Assembly (NCBI RefSeq): GCF_050281185.1
Contig: NZ_JBNNWS010000007.1
Coordinates: forward strand, 62,001 to 126,000
Reading direction: 5' to 3'
Length of the DNA: 64,000 nucleotides
DNA from: Heyndrickxia sp050281185
GTDB lineage: Bacteria; Bacillota; Bacilli; Bacillales; Bacillaceae_C
The translations under genes and the position numbers were made by a program. A model generated the notes under the pieces. That model was not told the DNA's origin. It made no database searches and saw only the letters and a program-made list of their open reading frames with translations. Positions 50,946 to 59,952 of this stretch are shown here, piece by piece; position 1 is the first letter of the stretch; each line of letters begins with the position of its first letter.

Positions 50946-51132
50946 AATAGAGGGAGAAAACTTCTTCAAAAAACGGGTCTAAAGCATTAAATCTAGTGCC
51001 TAATCTATAACTTTTTACCTATAAAATACGATTGCTTTATCAAATCTTAACGTAATATATACAATTCCTTAACAATTATAGGATTAAATAAATAATAGAA
51101 GATTTTAACAAAACAAAAGAGGTAATAGATGA

Positions 51133-52788
51133 ATGACTTTCCTGCATAAGTTAAGCCTTAGAACGATTTTAGTAGTACCTATTATTTTGGTGATTGTGCT
51201 ATCTTCTATCATCATTGCCTATGTCAGCTATGAAAAAAATAAGCAAATAACCATTCTCTCGGTGGAGCAGCAAATGAAATCTTCTGCTGAGGTAATAAAA
51301 GAAAAAATAACGATGTTAAAATCGACCGTACCAAAGGAACAGTTTAATAAAAAATTATCCTATGCTTTAACCCAAAATAAAAATAGCTTTAGGTCCTCTA
51401 ATTTAGATCCGATGCAATTTAGAATTTCAAAGGACCTTAAAATTGAATCATTTGAAGAATTTAAAAGTCCCGTTCCTCACCTTTCTGAAAGTACTTTGAA
51501 AAAAATTCACCAACAAAAGCAAGGTAGTCTTCATAGTAATGGACTGACATTAGCATTTTCTTATCAAGTAGAACTAGATGGATCGGTCTACGTCATAGCC
51601 TTGAACGACCAAGACTACCTAAAGCCAGTATACAATTATAGAAATCTATTAATTGGGATAACCTTCCTCACAGTTCTTTTTGCAAGTGCTATTGGATTCC
51701 TTACTATTCGTAAAGTAACAAATCCGATCTTGTCATTAAAAAAATTAATGGAACAAGTTTCAAAAGGGGATCTACAAACAAGAATAAAAATAGATCATTC
51801 TAGTAAAGAAATCCATTCGTTATCAATAGGCTTTAATCAAATGGTGGAGCGTCTTCATTCCTTAATGGTGCATTTGGAAGCAAGTGCAAATCAAGTAACT
51901 TTATCTTCTGATGGGCTCCGAATGACATCAACTGAGTCTAAATTAGCTGTAGAGCAAATATCTAGCGCGATTGAAGAAGTAGCGGGAGGGACAGAGATAC
52001 AAGTAGGAAATGCAACAATTGCTACTGACCAGATTTCAGGAATATCTACAGGAATGGATCAGGCCGCACATTCCATACATAGTGTTGAAAAATCTATTAA
52101 TAGAGCACTACAAAAAGCAAATACAGGAAATGATTTAGTAGATCATACAGTAGAACAAATAAATTTGGTACAAAAAACAGTAGAAAAAACGGCAGAAATG
52201 ATTGACTCTTTATATGAAAAAACGAAAGATATCGACCAAATATTAAATTTAATTAGTGAGATCTCTCATTCAACCAGTCTCTTATCATTAAACGCAACAA
52301 TTGAAGCTGCACGTGCAGGTGAACATGGAAAAGGATTTGCTGTTGTAGCACAAGAGGTTAGAAAATTATCAGATCAATCAGGACAGGCAGTATTGCATAT
52401 CAAAAATATAACTGATGAAATAAGAAGTGAAACCGAAGAGGTAGTTTTATCGGTCACACAAGGATTGAAGGTTTTAAAAGACGGAACTATGCTGGTACAT
52501 CAAACAGAACAAGCATTTGAGGAAATTGTTCAAGCTGTAGGAAAAGTCACCAATGAAACAAAAGATGTTTCTACGATTGTAAGAAATGTAAGTACACAAA
52601 CGAAAAATATGGTTCCTCAAATGAAAGAGATTGCTTCAATTTCTGAACAATTTGCAGAAGCAATTCAGCATGTTTCGGCTGCATCAGAAGAACAACAAGC
52701 ATCTATGGATGAGGTATCTAAAGAAGCGAATACCTTAAACAAGCTAGCCAAGGAGCTTGAAACAGTCTTAAGTAGTTTTAAAATATAG
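51133..52788 (+). CDS. Methyl-accepting chemotaxis protein
   Basis: This 551-aa receptor has helix 1 at about residues 11-32 and an extracytoplasmic ligand domain of about 140 residues, small enough for a single-Cache-like sensor. Helix 2 (LLIGITFLTVLFASAIGFLT) and a HAMP domain (KLMEQVSKGDLQTRIKI) follow. The long coiled-coil signalling domain has the highly conserved hairpin tip LNATIEAARAGEHGKGF and VVAQEVRKLSDQS. It feeds CheA/CheW in the flagellar control pathway. The ligand is unknown. Confidence 0.95.
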   Translation: MTFLHKLSLRTILVVPIILVIVLSSIIIAYVSYEKNKQITILSVEQQMKSSAEVIKEKITMLKSTVPKEQFNKKLSYALTQNKNSFRSSNLDPMQFRISKDLKIESFEEFKSPVPHLSESTLKKIHQQKQGSLHSNGLTLAFSYQVELDGSVYVIALNDQDYLKPVYNYRNLLIGITFLTVLFASAIGFLTIRKVTNPILSLKKLMEQVSKGDLQTRIKIDHSSKEIHSLSIGFNQMVERLHSLMVHLEASANQVTLSSDGLRMTSTESKLAVEQISSAIEEVAGGTEIQVGNATIATDQISGISTGMDQAAHSIHSVEKSINRALQKANTGNDLVDHTVEQINLVQKTVEKTAEMIDSLYEKTKDIDQILNLISEISHSTSLLSLNATIEAARAGEHGKGFAVVAQEVRKLSDQSGQAVLHIKNITDEIRSETEEVVLSVTQGLKVLKDGTMLVHQTEQAFEEIVQAVGKVTNETKDVSTIVRNVSTQTKNMVPQMKEIASISEQFAEAIQHVSAASEEQQASMDEVSKEANTLNKLAKELETVLSSFKI

Positions 52789-52810
52789 GCACCATCGATC
52801 AAAAATAAAC

Positions 52811-52836
52811 AAAAACCCTCATAATAGAGGGTTTTT
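52811..52836. terminator. Bidirectional terminator
   Basis: Perfect 10-bp stem AAAAACCCTC / GAGGGTTTTT lies between the chemoreceptor and the convergent HAD gene; it overlaps the HAD stop codon. Confidence 0.85.
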
Positions 52837-53677
52837 AACATTCAATTGTTTCTAATGCATGAACAAGTTCTAATAAATTATTGACAATTAGATCCCCATG
52901 GGACGGTTCACTTATTTTATGTGGATCAATTAGAATTGTTTGACAGCCAAATTCTTTGGCAGGAAAAATTTCATTAATCGCATTATCCCCGATGGAAAGT
53001 ATTTGATTAAACTCTATTTGATAATATTCTTTAATTTTATTTAAATGTTCTTTTGTTTTTATTGGCTTTCGTCCGTCAAATATTTTTTTATCAAAATATT
53101 CCTGGAATCCAAGCTTGGACATAATGACCTCACTATCTCTCTCAGGAGAATTTGTAAGTAATACTAACTTTTTTTTGTTTGATAAATGCTTAAGCATTTC
53201 TTTAAAGCCTGGTACCTCTTTCATTTGAAATTCGTCACTCATCATATATTCGCGAGTTTCTCGAAAGGATGCCTCTGCTTCATGGTTATCGATTCCATAA
53301 TGTCTGGCGATAGCTGCTGGAACCCACCATAGGTCTCCGATATTAAGCATGGAGTGAAAATCAAATTGTAACTCCGCTTTATAGATATTTTTAATTTCCT
53401 CACTTGAAAGTGGTTCACCTTCCCATGTAAAAGCATGTGTTACATGTCCATTTTTATGAGTTAATATAAGATCATTTTGGACGTCATAAACGGATCCAAA
53501 TTTTAATGGATGGAGTCCTTTAAGAACATTTTGGTACTCTTGATTAAAAGACACCCTATATTTTGAATCTAACTTCTCACAAAGTTTTTTAGCGTAATAA
53601 TCAAAGTGATGAACATCTTCATATAAAGTCCCGTCTAGGTCAAAAACAATTATTTTGATATCTTGCAAAGCCTTCAA
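52835..53677 (-). CDS. HAD-superfamily hydrolase
   Basis: This 280-aa protein has HAD motif I IVFDLDGTLYED (nucleophile and acid Asp), motif II LVLLTNSPERD, motif III Lys near FDGRKPIKTKEHLNK and motif IV ILSIGDNAINEIFPAKEFG. The large helical insertion between motifs I and II is a C1-type cap. It is probably a phosphatase acting on a small metabolite. It starts with TTG after TTAAGGAG. Confidence 0.9.
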   Translation of the reverse strand: MKALQDIKIIVFDLDGTLYEDVHHFDYYAKKLCEKLDSKYRVSFNQEYQNVLKGLHPLKFGSVYDVQNDLILTHKNGHVTHAFTWEGEPLSSEEIKNIYKAELQFDFHSMLNIGDLWWVPAAIARHYGIDNHEAEASFRETREYMMSDEFQMKEVPGFKEMLKHLSNKKKLVLLTNSPERDSEVIMSKLGFQEYFDKKIFDGRKPIKTKEHLNKIKEYYQIEFNQILSIGDNAINEIFPAKEFGCQTILIDPHKISEPSHGDLIVNNLLELVHALETIEC

Positions 53678-53729
53678 CTCCTTAATAGTGTACTCATTAA
53701 TAATAGAGTGAGTTCATTCAAATAAAAAG

Positions 53730-53772
53730 AAATAAGCCTTTTAACCGTAAAATTTTGTTAAAAGGCTTATTT
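53730..53772 (-). terminator. Terminator after the YjcZ-type genes
   Basis: Perfect 16-bp stem AAATAAGCCTTTTAAC / GTTAAAAGGCTTATTT lies downstream of the two small minus-strand genes. Confidence 0.9.
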
Positions 53773-53855
53773 AGTTTAACGTCTACACAAGGTTCCCAGG
53801 TGTGTTCAAATTCTCAATTATTTTGAAGAGAAGAACCACAATGTAAGCGCCAATT

Positions 53856-54005
53856 TTAGTTAAAGCAAATTGTTGCTCCTACAATGATGAGAAGGATAAA
53901 CAATACAACGATTAAAGCAAACCAACGACCGCCACCGCCATAAGCTGGAGCAACCATTGGAGCATAGCCATAGCCACAGCCTCCACCGCATAAACCGAAG
54001 CCCAT
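53856..54005 (-). CDS. YjcZ-family small hydrophobic protein (49 aa)
   Basis: This 49-aa peptide starts MGFGLCGGGCGYGYAPM and ends in one membrane helix (FALIVVLFILLIIVGATICF). The Gly/Tyr-rich head and FALIVVLFILLIIVG core are the YjcZ signature; many such peptides are sporulation-associated in Bacillus. AGGAGG lies before the ATG. It shares its helix almost exactly with the neighbouring peptide, so the two are tandem duplicates. Confidence 0.88.
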   Translation of the reverse strand: MGFGLCGGGCGYGYAPMVAPAYGGGGRWFALIVVLFILLIIVGATICFN

Positions 54006-54039
54006 ACAATAACCTCCTTTCTCTTAATCAATTAGTTGA

Positions 54040-54177
54040 TTAATAATAACCACCGTAGCCACCACCGTAGCCACCACCGTAGCCGCCGCCTACAAATGCT
54101 GCTCCTACAATGATGAGCAAGATAAATAAAACGACAATTAGTGCAAAACCAGCACCATATCCACCATCCATATCCAT
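54040..54177 (-). CDS. YjcZ-family small hydrophobic protein (45 aa)
   Basis: This 45-aa peptide starts MDMDGGYGAG, continues with the shared helix FALIVVLFILLIIVGAAFVG, and ends in a Gly-Tyr repeat (GGGYGGGYGGGYGGYY). AAAGGGGTGAA precedes the ATG. Compared with its neighbour the Gly-rich part is at the C terminus, so order of head and helix differs between the two paralogues. Confidence 0.87.
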   Translation of the reverse strand: MDMDGGYGAGFALIVVLFILLIIVGAAFVGGGYGGGYGGGYGGYY

Positions 54178-54332
54178 TTCACCCCTTTCATTTTCTCGCT
54201 AACATGATATGAATAAACTAAAATAATGACAGGGGCAATTGTCCTTTTTGAAAAAAAACTAAAACGACTTGTGCTGATAAGATTCTCATGTAGGAGAGTA
54301 GAAATGTTAGAGATTTGATTAGACTGTACAAG

Positions 54333-54358
54333 AAAGTGCCCCTTCAAAAAAGGGGCAC
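54333..54358. other. Stable hairpin of unknown role
   Basis: Perfect 9-bp stem GTGCCCCTT / AAGGGGCAC has a short A-rich loop. It lies upstream of the YjcZ-type genes and far from any stop codon, so it does not obviously terminate a known transcript. The rest of 54200-54733 shows no gene or repeat except a lone GGCTTTGTTAA near 54491, which matches one end of the small element at 56715. Confidence 0.5.
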
Positions 54359-54733
54359 ATCCATCTGAAGGCAGGTTGCAGATGTGTTCTGTTTAGGGCG
54401 GTTCATACATTTTATGCATCAGCCTTTTTATAAACTGGGTAGATAACTAGTTTACAAAAATTTATTATCCTTCCTTTCTAATTTAAATTTGGCTTTGTTA
54501 AACCTAATCTTTAATATATATAAAATCCTATGGTGCACATGTTCAGCTGGTTATACCGCGTATTGAAATACTCTTTCGCATCTTTACAGGAGATTTTATC
54601 AACAATAACCATTTAAGATGAAATACATACTTCACCCCTTCATCTATTTACCACTTTACTAAAATAAAGTATCGGTGTACAATAAACAACAGATTAATAG
54701 ATACGAATATACATCATAGAAAGGAGATACATC

Positions 54734-56161
54734 ATGAATAACAATAAATGGGGACTTTGGATCTTAACCACTTTTGTAGTAGGTAACATGGTTGGTGGAG
54801 GAATTTTTATGCTTCCAGCTAATTTAGCACAAGTATCAAGTCCTTTAGGTTCAACGATTGCATGGGCAGCAACTGGTTTAGGTGTATTTATGATTGCACT
54901 CGTTTTCGGTAATTTAGCTGTTCGAAAGAAAAATTTAAAAGCGGGACCACAGAGCTATGCTCAAAATATGTTTGCATCCCCAAAGGCGGGGAAAGTAGCG
55001 GGATATAGTATGGCTTGGGGTTATTGGGCCGCGAACTGGGCAGCTACAGCTTCCGTGATTATATCATTTGCTGGTTATTTGACAACATTTTTTCCTATTA
55101 TGCAAAGCTCAAAAATCATTTTTTCTATTGGATCTTTCCAGTTAGAAGCTGGAAAGCTCATTACATTTATTGTTTGTTCAGTTATGTTATGGGGGATTCA
55201 ATTTATTCTTTCAAAAAGCTTTAATAGTGCAGGGAAAATGAATTTAATGGCAACAGTCTCCAAAATTATAGGATTTGGATTATTTATTGTTGCAACGATT
55301 TTTATTTTCGATAAGGCTAATCTTGGGAATGCAAAAGAATTTGTAGATGCAACGGGAAAATCCTTTTCGTTAGGTGGACAAGTTAATGCGGGAGCTATCG
55401 CCACACTATGGGCTTTCATCGGGATTGAATCGGCGGTAATGCTTTCAAATCGTGCCAAATCACAAAGCGATGTAAAAAAAGCAACCATTATTGGATTGTT
55501 CATTTCACTTGTTATTTATATAGGTATTACGTTATTAACGATGGGCGCATTACCTCAAGATGTTTTAAAGGAATCATCCAAGCCGTTGGTCGATGCTCTT
55601 GGAGCAGCTATAGGTAATAAAGGGACTTATATTTTGGCTATCCTAGCACTTATTTCATTATTTGGTTCAACTGTTGGTTGGATTGTGGTCAGTTCTGAAG
55701 TGCCATATCAAGCAGCGAAAGCAGGATTATTCCCATCATTTTTTGCTAAAACAAATAAAACAGGCAGTCCAAGAAATTCATTAACATTAACTAATACGAT
55801 GACTCAGATCTTTTTATTTTCTACCATTTCAGGCACTGTCACTCAAGCCTATAATTTTGCTATGGTAGTCGCAACACTAGCATATCTTATTCCATACCTA
55901 GTCTCAGCTGTTTACCAATTAAAGCTGGTTGTAACAGGTGAAACATATGACTTAATTAAAGGATCTCGTACAAAGGACGGAATGATTACGGCCTTAGCTC
56001 TTCTTTACTCCCTTTGGGTAATTAAAACAGGAACAGCTGACATGAAAACCTTCTTATTGGGAATTGGGTTGTATGTTTTGGGGTTAGTATTGTATCCGTT
56101 TATTATGAGAGGTCACAAAGATAAGGCAAAGATTGATACTGAAAAATTAGGTTTACAATAA
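54734..56161 (+). CDS. Amino acid permease, basic amino acid/polyamine antiporter (APA) type
   Basis: This 475-aa protein has 12-13 membrane helices. APC-superfamily features are VVGNMVGGGIFMLPANLAQ in helix 1, LKAGPQSYAQNMF, ATLWAFIGIESAVMLSNRAK (helix 6 region) and ALISLFGSTVGWIVVSSEVP. The glycine-rich first helix and overall pattern fit arginine/ornithine- or lysine/cadaverine-type exchangers, but the substrate is a guess. AAAGGAGATACATC precedes the ATG. Confidence 0.88.
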   Translation: MNNNKWGLWILTTFVVGNMVGGGIFMLPANLAQVSSPLGSTIAWAATGLGVFMIALVFGNLAVRKKNLKAGPQSYAQNMFASPKAGKVAGYSMAWGYWAANWAATASVIISFAGYLTTFFPIMQSSKIIFSIGSFQLEAGKLITFIVCSVMLWGIQFILSKSFNSAGKMNLMATVSKIIGFGLFIVATIFIFDKANLGNAKEFVDATGKSFSLGGQVNAGAIATLWAFIGIESAVMLSNRAKSQSDVKKATIIGLFISLVIYIGITLLTMGALPQDVLKESSKPLVDALGAAIGNKGTYILAILALISLFGSTVGWIVVSSEVPYQAAKAGLFPSFFAKTNKTGSPRNSLTLTNTMTQIFLFSTISGTVTQAYNFAMVVATLAYLIPYLVSAVYQLKLVVTGETYDLIKGSRTKDGMITALALLYSLWVIKTGTADMKTFLLGIGLYVLGLVLYPFIMRGHKDKAKIDTEKLGLQ

Positions 56162-56217
56162 TTATTAGGGGCTTATTATGAATAAGTCCTTTTTAGGATT
56201 TTTATAAATAAGATCTG

Positions 56218-56246
56218 TTGTAATTTTCTGCAATTTTGAGTATACT
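56218..56246 (+). promoter_or_regulatory. Candidate promoter for the ABC-F leader
   Basis: TTGTAA (56218-56223) and TATACT (56241-56246) are 17 bp apart. The downstream sequence holds an AAAGGAGGT, a short open frame and hairpins, then repeats, before the ABC-F gene at 56857. Confidence 0.6.
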
Positions 56247-56252
56247 ATAAGT

Positions 56253-56395
56253 AACGAACTTAAAGGAGGTATCTAATTTAGACATCATGATTTCTATACA
56301 CTTTTTTCGCTAATATTTTTTATACGAAAAAGTGGCTCTGTCTGTTGTCAGAGTGATGGGATAAGTATGTCTATTTTTAGGTACAGACTTTTATA
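56253..56395 (+). promoter_or_regulatory. Possible attenuator leader of the ABC-F gene
   Basis: AAAGGAGGT (56262-56270) is followed at 56287 by an 8-codon frame reading MISIHFFR. Hairpins CACTTTTTTCG/CGAAAAAGTG and CTCTG/CAGAG overlap or follow that frame, and a weaker one with a T-rich tail ends near 56395. Drug-induced ABC-F and erm genes often use this layout. The spacing from AAAGGAGGT to ATG (16 nt) is long, and two repeats separate the leader from the gene, so the link is tentative. Confidence 0.35.
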
Positions 56396-56492
56396 ATGAA
56401 CGGTTTAATATAGGAGAACTATATCTTCTTTGTCGTTTAGGAAATTATAATATATTCGTACTGTGGATAACTTTATGAAGAGCGAGGTTTAC

Positions 56493-56643
56493 GTCTAGCG
56501 CAAGCAGCCGTCGGCTAGCGGATTTTTCCGTCTCCTCCCTACGATAAGTCAACATCGGCTCGTGAACTACCTCACCGTGTTTCCTTTATCTCAGTCGAAG
56601 ACTACGAAATCCGTACGCCGATGAGCAAGGCGCTTGCGCTTTT
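56493..56643. repeat. Dispersed palindromic repeat, family R2, copy b
   Basis: It starts GTCTAGCGCAAGCAGCCGTC and ends AAGGCGCTTGCGCTTTT, with the same interior as 6046-6198. The ends AGCGCAAGC / GCTTGCGCT are inverted, and CGGATTTTTC / CGAAATCCG forms an inner stem. Confidence 0.78.
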
Positions 56644-56714
56644 GTTCTGTTCTCTAATTTTTCCTCCATCACTATCTCTACACAGGCAGATGCCTGTGTT
56701 TTTTTATTTTATTA

Positions 56715-56836
56715 GGCTTTGTTAATGCTTAATGTTGATAAAATTGCCTGTAGGGTATGCGTGAAGCGAGATATAACTAGCTGAACGCATGCACTACAGG
56801 ACTTAATAAAAAACAATAGCACTATTTAACAAAGCC
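56715..56836. mobile_element. Small MITE-like palindromic element (122 bp)
   Basis: Perfect 11-bp terminal inverted repeats GGCTTTGTTAA / TTAACAAAGCC enclose a second inverted pair CCTGTAGGGTATGCGT / ACGCATGCACTACAGG. No clear target duplication is seen. It lies just before the ribosome binding site of the ABC-F gene. A lone GGCTTTGTTAA end also occurs at 54491. Confidence 0.7.
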
Positions 56837-56856
56837 ATTTTAAAAAATGGTGGTGG

Positions 56857-58668
56857 ATGTTTATGTTTTTATTAAAAGCAGAAGAAGTAAGCGTAGAGAT
56901 AAATGGAAATGGTTTATTTGAAAATGTATCGATTGAAATTGGTGAAGATGATCGTATTGCCCTCATTGGAAATAATGGTGTAGGAAAAACGACCTTTATA
57001 AGGAATTTGGTTGGGGAGTTACCCATTACAAAAGGAATCATCAAAAGAAAAATACAAAGAGATGAAATAGGGTGGATGGATCAACAGTCCAGTGACTTAC
57101 ATGCGGTAACTACAAGAGAGTTTGTTGAAATGGAAAATAAAAAATTATTTGATCTGAAAAGAAAAATAATGCTGGCAGAGGGTCAAAATAATTTTTCAAA
57201 TGATTACATGGATGCCTTTCAACAATATATAGATTCCGATGGGTATGAATGGGAAGCTACTATTGAGCGGCAGCTTTCTAAAGTTGGTTTACCTGAGCAC
57301 CTTTGGTCCGAACCTTTCTATTATTTAAGCGGTGGACAAAAAACGAGAGCAAAGCTAGCGAAAGTAATGGTGAAACAACCTAAATTGCTGATTTTGGATG
57401 AACCGACCAATCATTTAGATGCAGAATCGATTGATTGGCTTGTCCACTGGATATCTCAATTTAATGGTGCTGTATTGTTTACCTCACATGAAAGAGATTT
57501 TATTGATCGAGTAGCAAAAACGACTTACGAGCTAAACTGTAAAGGGACAAAAAAGTATCATGGAGGATACAAATATTATTCTGAACAAAAGCAATTAGAA
57601 CAAAAAACATTGGAATCTCAATATCAAAAGCAAGAAAATGAACGAAAAAAACTAATCGAAGTGGTTAACCAGTATAGGCAATGGTTTGAAAAAGCACATC
57701 AATCAGCAAGTGAACGTGACCCTTTTGCTAAGAAAAAGGCAAATAAAAACATGACGAGATTGAAAGCAAAAGAAAAGGCATTGGAACGACTTGAAAACAA
57801 TCGAATTGAAAAGCCTGTTGAATCAACAAAATTAAACTATAGTATCGATTCTGAGGATTTCTCTGGAAGAACAATGCTGGCATTAAACAATGTTAATTTT
57901 TCTTATACTACGGAAATAAAATTTTTCGATCAGCTTTCTTTTACGATAAAACGTGGAGATCGGATAGCAGTAGTCGGAAAGAATGGTTCCGGAAAAACGA
58001 CATTATTAAAATTGTTAACGGGTCATTTAAAAACAGCCTCAGGGAAAATCACAAGAAATCCACAATTAAAAGTCGGCTATTTTATGCAAGAATTAGAGGG
58101 TTTAAAAGATGACGAAACAATCATTGAGCAAATCATATCGCTGCCAAATATGACACAAACGGAAGCGAGAACCATTTTAGCATGTTTTTTATTTCGCAGG
58201 GAGGATGTTTTTAAAAAGGTAAGAGATTTAAGTATGGGGGAAAAATGTCGTGTTGCTTTTGTGAAATTATATTTTTCGAATGCGAACCTTCTTGTTTTTG
58301 ATGAACCGACCAATTATTTAGATATTGAAACACGGGAACGAATGGAGGAAGCACTTACTTTGTACCCTGGAGCAGTCATCATGGTTTCTCATGATTCATT
58401 TTTATTAAGAAAAGTAGCAAATCGCGTAATTGCTTTAGAAAATGGAGAAGTAACTGATTATCCAGGGACATATGTTGAATGGACAGCAGCTGTTCGCACA
58501 CCTAACGATCTTCAAGCAATCAAAAATGAAAAAAGCATCTTAGAGCTGCAATTAGCAAATTTAATTGCGGAGGAGATTCTTGGGGATGGAGATCAAAGAG
58601 AAGAAAATACTCAAAAAATATTGGAGCTGAAACAAAGGATTCTTGAACTAGAACGAAGAAATAATTAG
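56857..58668 (+). CDS. ABC-F family ATPase (possible ribosomal protection protein)
   Basis: This 603-aa protein has two ABC domains and no membrane helices. The first has GNNGVGKTT, LSGGQKTRAKLA and LLILDEPTNHLD; the second has GKNGSGKTT, a degenerate signature LSMGEKCRVAF and LLVFDEPTNYLD. The linker (about 200-320) is a charged coiled coil, the P-site tRNA-interaction motif of ABC-F proteins. It might be a housekeeping translation factor or a VmlR/Vga-like antibiotic-resistance protein; the long upstream leader favours the latter slightly. ATG 56863 is an alternative start. Confidence 0.88.
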   Translation: MFMFLLKAEEVSVEINGNGLFENVSIEIGEDDRIALIGNNGVGKTTFIRNLVGELPITKGIIKRKIQRDEIGWMDQQSSDLHAVTTREFVEMENKKLFDLKRKIMLAEGQNNFSNDYMDAFQQYIDSDGYEWEATIERQLSKVGLPEHLWSEPFYYLSGGQKTRAKLAKVMVKQPKLLILDEPTNHLDAESIDWLVHWISQFNGAVLFTSHERDFIDRVAKTTYELNCKGTKKYHGGYKYYSEQKQLEQKTLESQYQKQENERKKLIEVVNQYRQWFEKAHQSASERDPFAKKKANKNMTRLKAKEKALERLENNRIEKPVESTKLNYSIDSEDFSGRTMLALNNVNFSYTTEIKFFDQLSFTIKRGDRIAVVGKNGSGKTTLLKLLTGHLKTASGKITRNPQLKVGYFMQELEGLKDDETIIEQIISLPNMTQTEARTILACFLFRREDVFKKVRDLSMGEKCRVAFVKLYFSNANLLVFDEPTNYLDIETRERMEEALTLYPGAVIMVSHDSFLLRKVANRVIALENGEVTDYPGTYVEWTAAVRTPNDLQAIKNEKSILELQLANLIAEEILGDGDQREENTQKILELKQRILELERRNN

Positions 58669-58755
58669 TAAAAATACTAGGGGATGAAATATGTCCTTCA
58701 TTCTCTGGTGGGTAATCAATTATTAATGTGTGCTCGAACAGTAAGGGGGAGAACT

Positions 58756-59676
58756 TTGGCTCATTTTGTGATTCAGAACTATCATTTTGGCTTAAAGGAA
58801 TCTGTATTGGATTTGTACAAAGCAATTAAGGAAAAGCATCAAGATATCGTATTTTGGTGGCCAGGTCCTGAGAATACTTGGGATTATGTCCTTTGCGTTA
58901 AACAAGATCATCAATTAATAGCAAAAGCTCAAATAGCTCCAATTACAGTTATTCCAGATGGCAGCGATTCTAATTTTTGTCATCAAATCTATTTGAATAT
59001 GAAGGTCCATCCAGATTGGGAATTGAATACAGAATTAAAAGATCATCTATTTCATGCAATTTATGAAAAGTCCTTAGAAATGAAAGAAAAGCTTTCTTCA
59101 CAATACAAAACGAAGTTATGTTTTGGTAATTACTCTAATGAAGTCATTGAAAACAAGTATCTTCAGTCAAAAGGATTTATCTATGAAAAAAGCATAGTTC
59201 AAATGAAAAGAGATTTAATTGAACCAATTGAAGAGGTGAAAAAACCAACTGAAAAAATTGATGTGAAAGAATGGAAAATCGAAAAGGAAGAGGAAGAAAA
59301 GAAGTATTTAGAGGCAGATTTAGAAATTTGGCCACATGCACCAATAGGAATAAATAGATTAAGAGAGTTAAAACAATCCCCGCTATGGACAGCAATAACA
59401 GCTTTTTATAAAGAGGAAATCGTTGGTAGTGTGATAGCATGGCAGGATGAACCAAACGTGGGGATAACAGAAGAGGTGTCTGTAAGAGAAAAATGGCGTA
59501 ATCAGGGAATTGCACGATATTTACTTTCCCTGGCTTTGAATTATTTGAAGAAACATGATATTGAGGAAGCATATTTGGAAGTAGAGGTTCAAAATCATTC
59601 AGCATTACATTTATATCATTCTGTTGGTTTTGAAGCAGTAAAAGAAGAGCAAAGATATTGGATGGATTTAGACTAA
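58756..59676 (+). CDS. GNAT-family N-acetyltransferase
   Basis: This protein of about 306 aa has a clear C-terminal GNAT domain (VSVREKWRNQGIARYLLSLA for acetyl-CoA binding, VQNHSALHLYHSVGFEAVKE). The N-terminal half may be a diverged second GNAT domain (IVFWWPGPENTWDYVLCVKQ). TTG 58756 has AAGGGGG seven bases before it; the 24 extra codons up to ATG 58684 lack a spaced site and read unlike a protein start. It is probably co-transcribed with the ABC-F gene. The acceptor is unknown. Confidence 0.82.
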   Translation: MAHFVIQNYHFGLKESVLDLYKAIKEKHQDIVFWWPGPENTWDYVLCVKQDHQLIAKAQIAPITVIPDGSDSNFCHQIYLNMKVHPDWELNTELKDHLFHAIYEKSLEMKEKLSSQYKTKLCFGNYSNEVIENKYLQSKGFIYEKSIVQMKRDLIEPIEEVKKPTEKIDVKEWKIEKEEEEKKYLEADLEIWPHAPIGINRLRELKQSPLWTAITAFYKEEIVGSVIAWQDEPNVGITEEVSVREKWRNQGIARYLLSLALNYLKKHDIEEAYLEVEVQNHSALHLYHSVGFEAVKEEQRYWMDLD

Positions 59677-59817
59677 AAGTGTCGTCGTACTTACTAACCT
59701 AAACCATACTTTATCAATTTTATTTTAGGAAAATATCAAAAATAATAACAGTCACCATATTCAATACCTTATTGTATGAAAGCAAATTAATTATATATAA
59801 AAATAGTAAATCATCAT

Positions 59818-59848
59818 TTTTATGCACTTTTTATGCATAAAATACAAA
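59818..59848. promoter_or_regulatory. Possible ARG box (AhrC/ArgR site)
   Basis: TTTTATGCACTTTTTATGC and ATGCATAAAATACAAA resemble the Bacillus ARG box (CATGAATAAAAATKCAAK) with changes. It lies about 105 bp before the basic amino acid transporter gene, which would make arginine control sensible. The match is imperfect. Confidence 0.35.
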
Positions 59849-59952
59849 CTATAAAAATATTAGGAAATTCTAAAATAAGTATTGAAAAATATAGATTATG
59901 GGTTTATTATCATTAGTAACAGATAAATAAAAATAGAGGTGACTGTATAATT

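Noticed and set aside
54138..54347. 69-codon minus-strand frame upstream of the YjcZ peptide
   Set aside because: It overlaps the 45-aa YjcZ gene in another frame, and no ribosome binding site supports it.
54734..56161. T-box or lysine riboswitch before the amino acid permease
   Set aside because: The upstream 500 bp lacks the conserved T-box core and the lysine-riboswitch motifs.
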